Shown here: one piece after another, positions 1 to 4,963 of the stretch
Layout of the letters: each line of letters begins with the position of its first letter
Numbering within the stretch: the first letter of the stretch is position 1
Assembly (NCBI GenBank): GCA_003448875.1
Contig: DLXG01000083.1
Location: 1-6,312 of the forward strand
DNA: 6,312 nucleotides
DNA from: Anaerolineaceae bacterium
GTDB taxonomy: Bacteria > Chloroflexota > Anaerolineae > Anaerolineales > Anaerolineaceae
Direction of reading: 5' to 3'
Program-made: the position numbers and the translations under genes
The notes under the pieces: generated by a model
Seen by the model: only the letters and a program-made list of their open reading frames with translations
Told to the model about the DNA's origin: nothing
Databases searched by the model: none

Positions 1-295
1 AATCATCCCGTACAACTCTAACGTTGCGTACCGCCACATCTTCCGGAAGCGAGGCATTTAATGCTTTCAACAACTGCTGGGGGGTGTGCCGCCAGTTCAA
101 GTCAAATGCAATCACCTGACCAAGGGCATGCACCCCGCTGTCCGTTCGCCCGGCATACAGAATACTTTCATCCTGCCAGCCCAGCGAACGCAGCGCTGCC
201 TCAACTTCTGCCTGTACCGTCCGGCTGCTTCCCTGCCGTTGAAAGCCCTGGAAGTGTGTGCCGTCGTAGGCGATGATAACCTGGTAACGTGCCAT
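1..295 (-). CDS. truA: tRNA pseudouridine synthase A, N-terminal part (3' end outside window)
   Basis: TruA converts uridines 38-40 in the anticodon arm of many tRNAs to pseudouridine, in the cytoplasm. The visible 98 codons start MARYQVIIAYDGTHFQGFQR, the typical first strand and YDGT-F-G-Q motif of the TruA family. The catalytic motif GRTDSGVHA follows, with the nucleophile aspartate at residue 52; many homologues have Ala where this one has Ser53. The reading frame is open to the window edge, so well over half of the protein (usually about 250 residues) is missing. The ATG at 295 is the only plausible start, because no in-frame start codon lies between it and the upstream rplQ stop. It is 29 nt after rplQ, the usual partner at the end of alpha operons. 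No clear Shine-Dalgarno precedes it; a short hairpin occupies that spacer. The identification is secure. Confidence 0.95.
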   Translation of the reverse strand, partial: MARYQVIIAYDGTHFQGFQRQGSSRTVQAEVEAALRSLGWQDESILYAGRTDSGVHALGQVIAFDLNWRHTPQQLLKALNASLPEDVAVRNVRVVRDD

Positions 296-321
296 CCCGA
301 ACCGGAAATGAGACCGGCGGG
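296..321 (-). promoter_or_regulatory. Hairpin directly before the truA start codon
   Basis: In the rplQ-truA spacer the transcript can form a stem of CCCG-CCGG pairing with CCGG-TT-CGGG: 8 base pairs with a 2-nt bulge and an 8-nt loop. The 3' arm touches the truA ATG at 295. No U-tract follows, so it does not look like an intrinsic terminator. It takes the place where a ribosome binding site would be expected, and may lower or couple truA translation to rplQ. The pairing is seen in the sequence; the function is inferred. Confidence 0.4.
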
Positions 322-324
322 CTC

Positions 325-702
325 TTAATCCTCAACCAGCTCAAGCAGAACCATTTCGGCAGCATCACCCTGCCGCGGCCCCAGCTTGAACATCCGCGTA
401 TAACCACCGTTGCGGTTGGCGTAACGCGGGGCAATCTCATCAAATAACTTCTTCACCACAATCGGGTCACCCAGACGTGCCGCAACTAACCGGCGGGCAT
501 TGACCTTATCCAGATCACTGCCGTTGGCGCTTCGCCGCGCAATGGTGATCATCCGCTCGGCTTCACCGCGAATCGCCAGCGCTTTGGCACGGGTGGTTTT
601 CATCCGTTCGTGAGTAAAGAACTGTTTGATCAAAGTCCGGCGCAATCCCTTGCGCTGATCCTTTGACCGTCCCAGTTTATAACCAGCAACTTTATGGCGC
701 AT
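325..702 (-). CDS. rplQ: 50S ribosomal protein L17 (bL17)
   Basis: L17 is a bacteria-specific protein of the large ribosomal subunit, near the exit of the peptide tunnel. The 125-residue protein begins MRHKVAGYKLGRSKDQRKGL, the family signature, followed by LRRTLIKQFFTHERMKTT and RAKALAIRGEAERMI, which are characteristic of L17. The C-terminal GGYTRMFKLGPRQGDAAEMVLLEL is also typical. The length fits the short form of the family (about 115-130 residues). The ATG lies 6 nt after the rpoA stop, and the sequence TAAGGAATT places the Shine-Dalgarno core AAGGA across that stop codon, so rplQ is probably translationally coupled to rpoA. It is the usual gene after rpoA in bacteria. Confidence 0.98.
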   Translation of the reverse strand: MRHKVAGYKLGRSKDQRKGLRRTLIKQFFTHERMKTTRAKALAIRGEAERMITIARRSANGSDLDKVNARRLVAARLGDPIVVKKLFDEIAPRYANRNGGYTRMFKLGPRQGDAAEMVLLELVED

Positions 703-708
703 AATTCC

Positions 709-1674
709 TTACTCCGTCTCGTTATCGTTTGGCAGGAACCCTTTTTCCCGCATCTTCTGGCGTAATTCATCCAGACTTTTTTCACCAAAGTTTCGGATTG
801 ACATGACCGCTTCGCTGCCTTTTTCAAGCAGTTCCAGCACATCTCCCACTGTGGTGATGCCGGTGCGCTTGAGGGAATTGAACACCCGCACCGACAGATC
901 GAGATTTTCAATCGGTGTTTCGGCCGCTTCACTGGTCAAGCGGCTGCCGCTGATTTCGCGTTCCGGCACAACTGCAAAGACTTCTTCGCTAATGCCAGAA
1001 ATCAGACGCAGGTGGTCAATCAGGATTTTGGAGGCGGTTCCCAGCGCATTTTCGGGGGAAATGGTGCCATCCGTCCAGATTTCCAGAATTAACCGTTCAT
1101 AATTGGTGTTCTGGCCAACCCGTGCAGAAGCCACGTTGAAATTCACTCTCCGCACCGGGCTGAAAATGGCATCCACCGGCAGCTCGCCAATCGGCAGCCG
1201 GCCGCTGCGGTCACCCGCTGGCGAATAACCCCGCCCGCGCTCCACCGTCATGTCAATTTCCAGTCTGGCGCGGCTGTCATCAACGGTGAACAGGTACAGA
1301 TCCGGGTTGACAATTTCCACTTCCGCCGGCACCTGAATATCTGCAGCCGTGACCGTGCCTGCACCGCGCACATCCAGATGAAGATGCGAACTCTCCACAT
1401 CATGCAAAACCAGCCGCAATTGCTTGATTTGCAGCATGACCTGAATCACATCTTCGCGAACACCGGGGATGTCGCTGAACTCATGCAACACATCCGAAAT
1501 CCGGATCGAAGTTACCGCTGCCCCTTCCAGCGACGACAGCAGTACCCGCCGAAGTGCATTGCCAAGGGTGACGCCGTAGCCACGTTCCAGCGGGCTGATA
1601 ACGAACTTCCCATAATTTCGAGCTTCGTGCTCACGCTCGATTTTCGGTTTGACCATATTGGTTATTACAGACAA
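709..1674 (-). CDS. rpoA: DNA-directed RNA polymerase subunit alpha
   Basis: The alpha subunit dimerises to nucleate RNA polymerase assembly, and its C-terminal domain contacts UP-element DNA and activators. The product is 321 residues. The N-terminal domain (about 1-235) contains YGKFVISPLERGYGVTLGNA and LRRVLLSSLEGAAVTSI, the dimerisation and beta-binding core, and later SPVRRVNFNVASARVGQ and NYERLILEIWTDGTI. After a linker near 238-252, the C-terminal domain (about 253-315) has SVRVFNSLKRTGI and RNFGEKSLDEL. Arg263, Asn266, Gly297, Lys299 and Ser300 correspond to the DNA-contacting residues Arg265, Asn268, Gly296, Lys298 and Ser299 of E. coli. I chose the TTG at 1674 because a good ribosome binding site sits 6 nt upstream of it. 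The ATG at 1656 would give MVKPKIE but lies too far from that site. The gene is complete. Confidence 0.98.
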   Translation of the reverse strand: MSVITNMVKPKIEREHEARNYGKFVISPLERGYGVTLGNALRRVLLSSLEGAAVTSIRISDVLHEFSDIPGVREDVIQVMLQIKQLRLVLHDVESSHLHLDVRGAGTVTAADIQVPAEVEIVNPDLYLFTVDDSRARLEIDMTVERGRGYSPAGDRSGRLPIGELPVDAIFSPVRRVNFNVASARVGQNTNYERLILEIWTDGTISPENALGTASKILIDHLRLISGISEEVFAVVPEREISGSRLTSEAAETPIENLDLSVRVFNSLKRTGITTVGDVLELLEKGSEAVMSIRNFGEKSLDELRQKMREKGFLPNDNETE

Positions 1675-1677
1675 GGT

Positions 1678-1690
1678 TCACCCCTTTCCG
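1678..1690 (-). promoter_or_regulatory. Ribosome binding site deciding the TTG start of rpoA
   Basis: The minus strand reads CGGAAAGGGGTGA, then ACC and the TTG codon. AAAGGGGTGA is close to the full anti-Shine-Dalgarno complement AAAGGAGGTGA. The spacing fits TTG at 1674 and leaves about 20 nt or more to the next in-frame ATG at 1656. No comparable motif lies before that ATG. Confidence 0.65.
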
Positions 1691-1729
1691 ATGCACAGTT
1701 ACAAAAATCAGCCAAACAGGACAACGGCA

Positions 1730-2374
1730 TTACCTCGAGTAGTACTCGACGATCAACTGTTCGTTGAGATTGCCGTCAATCTCAGCCCGTTCAGGCAGGC
1801 GCAATACCCGGCCGCTCAGATTACGCACATCCCGCTCCAGCCACAAAGCACAATTGCGCTTTTCGGCAAAATCCGGTAATTCCTTGAAGAAAGGTTTGCT
1901 TCGAGAACCTTCACGAACTTCGATCTTATCACCGGGTTTGAGCAGCATGGAAGGCACGTCTGTCCGGCGGCCATTGACCAGAAAATGACCATGGGTCACC
2001 AGCTGGCGGGCCTGCGCGCGGTTTTCAGCAAATCCCATGCGGAAGACGACATTGTCGAGGCGCAATTCAAGGGTTTGCAGCAGGTTCAAACCGGTCAGAC
2101 CGCGTTTTTTCAACGCCACATTGAAATAACGGCGGAACTGACGTTCCAGAATGCCATACGTACGGCGGGCTTGCTGCTTGGCGCGTAACTGCCGGGCATA
2201 GTCCGACATTCGCTCGCTGCCACCCCGGCCGGCATTTGCACGCCCGTGTTCACCGGGGGCAAAACCGCGCCGTTCAAAAGCGCACTTGGGGGTAAAGCAG
2301 CGCTCGCCCTTCAAAAACATTTTAAATCCTTCTCGCCGGCAAAGTTTACAAACCGGGCCAATATATCTCGCCAT
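1730..2374 (-). CDS. rpsD: 30S ribosomal protein S4 (uS4), zinc-binding form
   Basis: S4 binds 16S rRNA early in 30S assembly and helps with decoding accuracy; in several bacteria it also represses its own operon. The 214-residue protein starts [20 protein letters not shown]. Cys9, Cys12, Cys26 and Cys31 (C-X2-C-X13-C-X4-C) form the zinc site of the C+ class. The S4 core follows ([21 protein letters not shown], then [13 protein letters not shown]), then the S4 RNA-binding domain around 100-165 with [30 protein letters not shown] and [15 protein letters not shown]. The C-terminal [10 protein letters not shown] is a standard ending. The ATG at 2374 is preceded by AGAGGG about 7 nt upstream, and the gene begins 21 nt after rpsK. 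Its place between rpsK and rpoA separates this cluster from the Bacillus type, where rpsD is elsewhere. Confidence 0.98.
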   Translation of the reverse strand: MARYIGPVCKLCRREGFKMFLKGERCFTPKCAFERRGFAPGEHGRANAGRGGSERMSDYARQLRAKQQARRTYGILERQFRRYFNVALKKRGLTGLNLLQTLELRLDNVVFRMGFAENRAQARQLVTHGHFLVNGRRTDVPSMLLKPGDKIEVREGSRSKPFFKELPDFAEKRNCALWLERDVRNLSGRVLRLPERAEIDGNLNEQLIVEYYSR

Positions 2375-2395
2375 AACTTCCCTCTCTTGAATAAA

Positions 2396-2800
2396 TTAGA
2401 CGCGGCGTTTCTTCGGCGGCCGGCAGCCGTTATGCGGCACCGGTGTAACGTCCGCAATGGAGCGCACCTTGATTCCCATCCCCTGCACAGCCCGAATCGC
2501 CGATTCGCGGCCAGGGCCGGGACCTTTGACGATGATATCTACTTCCTGCACACCCATTGCCTGGGCGGCTTTTAGGGCCTGTTCGGCAGCCAGACGGGCC
2601 GCAAAGGGAGTACTTTTGCGGGAACCCTTGAATCCGGCTGATCCGGCACTTGCCCAGCAGACAGCATTCCCCTGTTGGTCCGTTACCGTCACAATGGTGT
2701 TATTGAACGACGCATAAATATGTACCTGCGCTGAGGACAGTGTGCGCTTCACCTTTCGGGGAGCGCTTGACCGGCGCGCTGATCTTACGTTTTGTGCCAT
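2396..2800 (-). CDS. rpsK: 30S ribosomal protein S11 (uS11)
   Basis: S11 sits on the platform of the small subunit and contacts the 3' part of 16S rRNA near the E site. The 134-residue sequence has a basic N-terminal tail (about 1-22), then [40 protein letters not shown] and [20 protein letters not shown]. It ends [18 protein letters not shown], the strongly conserved C-terminus of the family. The start at 2800 has GAGGA a few nt upstream. The gene follows an unusually long 124-nt spacer after rpsM, and the rpsK-rpsD-rpoA-rplQ genes after it are tightly packed, so control acting in that spacer would affect all of them. Cys in the segment AVCWASAG is a minor variation on the more usual Thr or Ser. 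Confidence 0.98.
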   Translation of the reverse strand: MAQNVRSARRSSAPRKVKRTLSSAQVHIYASFNNTIVTVTDQQGNAVCWASAGSAGFKGSRKSTPFAARLAAEQALKAAQAMGVQEVDIIVKGPGPGRESAIRAVQGMGIKVRSIADVTPVPHNGCRPPKKRRV

Positions 2801-2852
2801 ATTTCCTCGCTATCAACCTCGATTTCTTTCAGAGTACAGCGTTTTGATAAAA

Positions 2853-2923
2853 CCGGTTATTGGGTCGGGCTGACCAGCCGCGGGGGCGGGAAGGTACCCC
2901 AGATCAGCCCCTCCCCCAACCGG
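2853..2923 (-). promoter_or_regulatory. Structured rpsM-rpsK spacer, possible cis-regulatory RNA
   Basis: The rpsM-rpsK spacer runs 2801-2924 and contains no gene. Its transcript can fold into a three-way arrangement. The outer stem is CCGGTT (2923-2918) with AACCGG (2858-2853). Inner hairpin one pairs GGGGG and GGG (2917-2909, one mismatch) with CCC and CCCCC (2890-2882), with a long loop containing the palindrome GGTACC. Inner hairpin two is GGCTG-GT-CAGCC (2879-2868). The outer 3' arm runs directly into TTTTATC, and a further small inverted repeat, GTTTT-ATC-AAAAC, lies at 2853-2841. The short U-tract allows weak termination or attenuation, but a leader that binds a ribosomal protein is equally possible. 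The pairings are seen; the role is inferred. Confidence 0.45.
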
Positions 2924-2924
2924 A

Positions 2925-3314
2925 TTATTTCTTGGCTGCTCCACGGCGGCGGCCGCGTCCCGCCACGGTCTTCTTAGGACCTTTGCGTGTGCGTGCATTC
3001 GTGCGTGTTCGCTGACCGCGCACTGGTAAATTACGGCGGTGGCGCAGACCGCGGTAGCACCCGATTTCAATCAGGCGCTTGATATTCATCTGCACTTCTC
3101 GCCGCAAATCGCCTTCAACTTTATAGTTTTGGGCGATGTAATCGCGCAAAAGGTTCACATCCGTTTCGGTCAGGTCTTTAACCCGCGTATCCGGATTGAC
3201 TTTTGTATCCGCTAGGATCTTGCGCGCCCGGGTCGGGCCGATCCCATAAATATAGGTCAGTGCAACTTCAACGCGCTTGTTGCGTGGTAGATCAACACCT
3301 TCGATTCTCGCCAT
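2925..3314 (-). CDS. rpsM: 30S ribosomal protein S13 (uS13)
   Basis: S13 lies in the head of the small subunit, where it forms bridges to the large subunit and its C-terminal tail approaches the P-site tRNA. The 129-residue protein opens [20 protein letters not shown], followed by [14 protein letters not shown], the helix-two-turn-helix region typical of S13. Further on, [20 protein letters not shown] and [20 protein letters not shown] are the family signature. The last 20 or so residues are a highly basic tail ending [10 protein letters not shown]. The ATG at 3314 is 6 nt after the rpmJ stop, and AGGGG within the end of rpmJ serves as the ribosome binding site, so the two are likely co-translated. 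In E. coli the alpha operon begins at rpsM; here the promoter I see is one gene earlier. Confidence 0.98.
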   Translation of the reverse strand: MARIEGVDLPRNKRVEVALTYIYGIGPTRARKILADTKVNPDTRVKDLTETDVNLLRDYIAQNYKVEGDLRREVQMNIKRLIEIGCYRGLRHRRNLPVRGQRTRTNARTRKGPKKTVAGRGRRRGAAKK

Positions 3315-3320
3315 AATTAA

Positions 3321-3434
3321 TTACCCCTGTCGCTGTTTGTGCTTTGGGTTTTCACAAATGACATACAACTTGCCGCTGCGCCGCACAATCTTGCACTTTG
3401 CGCATCGCTTGCGAATGGATGGTGAAACTTTCAT
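3321..3434 (-). CDS. rpmJ: 50S ribosomal protein L36 (bL36), zinc-binding form
   Basis: L36 is the smallest large-subunit protein and stabilises 23S rRNA folding. This 37-codon gene reads [20 protein letters not shown], then [17 protein letters not shown], a near-consensus L36 of normal length. Cys11, Cys14, Cys27 and His32 form the C-X2-C-X12-C-X4-H zinc ribbon of the C+ type. The ATG at 3434 has GAGGAG about 9 nt upstream (3449-3444). It follows map after a 47-nt spacer and precedes rpsM by 6 nt. infA, its usual upstream neighbour in many bacteria, is missing. It is the first gene behind the promoter at the end of map. Confidence 0.97.
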   Translation of the reverse strand: MKVSPSIRKRCAKCKIVRRSGKLYVICENPKHKQRQG

Positions 3435-3480
3435 GATTGATTACTCCTCATCATTCCTTACTTCAACAGCCAAAGTTTCA

Positions 3481-3509
3481 ATTATACCTGATTTTTACCA
3501 TTCCGTCCA
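3481..3509 (-). promoter_or_regulatory. Sigma70-type promoter for rpmJ-rpsM and downstream genes
   Basis: On the minus strand TGGACG (3509-3504; 4 of 6 matches to TTGACA) is followed by a 17-nt spacer and a perfect TATAAT (3486-3481). The -10 box overlaps the TAA stop of map. Transcription would start near 3474, giving a leader of about 40 nt before the rpmJ ATG, with the GAGGAG ribosome binding site inside it. The spacer length and the exact -10 make this the best promoter match I found in the intergenic sequences. Its position at the spc/alpha junction makes biological sense, although a match inside coding sequence can arise by chance. Confidence 0.6.
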
Positions 3510-4297
3510 GGTTTGCTGCCGTCTTTCAAAAGAGTCAGGATGCGTGGCCCGTTTTCGGTAATGGCAACCGTATGCTCAAAGTGCGCGGTCGGCAGACCAT
3601 TCCGGGAAACAACCGTCCATTGATCATCCAGAACTCGTGTTGCCGGTGAACCAATCAGCACCATCGGCTCAAGCGCAATGGTCATGCCCACCCGCAATAA
3701 CATACCTCGCCCGGGTGTGCCGTAGTTGGGCACCTGTGGGCCTTCGTGCATTTGCCGCCCAACCCCATGACCGGTGTATTCGCGGGTCACATGGAAGCCA
3801 TGGCTCTCCACATATTGCTGAATTGCAGCAGAGACATCCCCAACCCGGTTGCCGGCTACCAGTTTCTCAATGCCAACATAGAGGACCGCTTCGGTAACTT
3901 CCAGCAGTTTTTGTACCTGAGGCGAAACCTCACCAATCGGGAAGGTAATTGCCGAATCAGCCACAAAACCTTCATACACCGTACCGCAGTCTACCGAAAC
4001 GATGTCCCCTTCACGCAGTTTGCGGCGTGGGCTGGGGATGCCGTGCACCAGTTCCTCATTCACGCTGATCGTCGTGCTGGCAGGATAGGGATACGGCCCC
4101 GGATAGTTCAAAAACGGAGAATAGACCCCGTATTTCTTTAGAACTTCCTCAGCAGCAGCGTTCAGGTCAGCCGTAGAAACGCCAGGACGAGCAACCTCAC
4201 GCGCGGCCTGCAAAGCTTCGGCATTGATCTGCCCGGCTATGCGCATGATCTCCAATTCCTGAGGGGACTTAATCGTGATCTGGCGTTCCCACGTCAT
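3482..4297 (-). CDS. map: Type I methionine aminopeptidase
   Basis: This cytoplasmic metalloenzyme removes the initiator methionine from nascent proteins whose second residue is small. The 271-residue product has the pita-bread peptidase fold of family M24. It opens ITIKSPQELEIMRIAGQI and has STTISVNEELVHGIPS with the substrate-site His85. All five metal ligands are present: Asp103 (VSVDCGTVYEG), Asp114 (FVADSAITF), His177 (YTGHGVGRQMHEGP), Glu210 (IALEPM) and Glu241 (AHFEHTVAIT). His184 in the same stretch matches the second conserved catalytic histidine. No N-terminal zinc-finger or SH3-binding extension is present. The ATG at 4297 lies 14 nt after the adk stop, with AGGTGA as ribosome binding site. 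The gene ends 47 nt before rpmJ, and the -10 box of a downstream promoter overlaps its stop codon. Confidence 0.97.
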   Translation of the reverse strand: MTWERQITIKSPQELEIMRIAGQINAEALQAAREVARPGVSTADLNAAAEEVLKKYGVYSPFLNYPGPYPYPASTTISVNEELVHGIPSPRRKLREGDIVSVDCGTVYEGFVADSAITFPIGEVSPQVQKLLEVTEAVLYVGIEKLVAGNRVGDVSAAIQQYVESHGFHVTREYTGHGVGRQMHEGPQVPNYGTPGRGMLLRVGMTIALEPMVLIGSPATRVLDDQWTVVSRNGLPTAHFEHTVAITENGPRILTLLKDGSKPGRNGKNQV

Positions 4298-4311
4298 GTC
4301 TCATTCACCTG

Positions 4312-4959
4312 TCAGGCAATGGCTTTCAGCAACTGACGGGTTACCTCTTCGATGGGTTGGGTTCCGTCAATTTCAACCAGCAGTCCCGCTTTGCGGTAAT
4401 GCTCGATCAGCGGACTGGTTTGTTCCATGTAAACTTTAATGCGCTTCTCAACCGTGGCAGGTTGGTCATCCTCGCGCTGATACAACTCACCACCATCATC
4501 GTCACAGATGCCGGCTTTCTCAGGCGGGTTATACACGCTGTGATACACCTTACCACAAGTGCGGCAGGTCCACCTTCCGCTCAACCGTTCGATTAACACC
4601 TCTGCCGGCACCGAAATGTAGGGGACGCTGACCACCTTTCCATTCAGTTCCTCTAACATGGCACTTAAGGCTTCAGCCTGAGCCGGTGTCCGCGGAAAAC
4701 CATCCAGAATTGCCCCTTCGGCGCAATCCGGGCGGCTCAACCGTTCGCGAATCATCGCAATGGTCACATCATCCGGTACCAGCTCGCCGCGGTTCATATA
4801 ACCCTGCGCCAGTTTTCCCAATTCCGTCTGATTTTTCAGGTTTTCCCGGAAGATGTCGCCGGAAGAGATATGAGCAAGGCCGGTTTTTTCGGCTAAAACC
4901 TGTGCCTGAGTGCCTTTTCCCGCACCGGGAGGGCCGAGGAGTACGATATAGCGTCCCAT
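4312..4959 (-). CDS. adk: Adenylate kinase with zinc-binding LID domain
   Basis: Adenylate kinase interconverts ATP plus AMP and two ADP, which keeps the adenylate pool balanced. The 215-residue protein begins MGRYIVLLGPPGAGKGTQAQ, with the P-loop at 9-17 (GPPGAGKGT). ISSGDIFREN (31-40) and DGFPRT (86-91) are the AMP-binding segments. The long LID domain starts at about 124 and has Cys132, Cys135, Cys152 and Asp155 in a C-X2-C-X16-C-X2-D pattern, the zinc-binding Cys3-Asp type known from Bacillus enzymes rather than the metal-free E. coli type. Arg172 and nearby basic residues of VEKRIKVY fit the catalytic arginine region. The ATG at 4959 is 4 nt after the secY stop. The ribosome binding site AAAGGA is inside the last codons of secY, so translation is probably coupled. 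secY-adk-map is a common order outside Proteobacteria. Confidence 0.98.
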   Translation of the reverse strand: MGRYIVLLGPPGAGKGTQAQVLAEKTGLAHISSGDIFRENLKNQTELGKLAQGYMNRGELVPDDVTIAMIRERLSRPDCAEGAILDGFPRTPAQAEALSAMLEELNGKVVSVPYISVPAEVLIERLSGRWTCRTCGKVYHSVYNPPEKAGICDDDGGELYQREDDQPATVEKRIKVYMEQTSPLIEHYRKAGLLVEIDGTQPIEEVTRQLLKAIA

Positions 4960-4963
4960 CCGA

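Noticed and set aside
1675..1729. Possible promoter in the rpsD-rpoA spacer (TTGTCC-N17-TAACTG)
   Set aside because: The -10 element matches the consensus at only about two of six positions. The spacer is adequately explained by the rpoA ribosome binding site.
2813..3070. Minus-strand frame of 85 codons across the end of rpsM and the spacer
   Set aside because: It overlaps the conserved rpsM tail in another frame and has no recognisable protein features. The spacer part is better explained as structured RNA.
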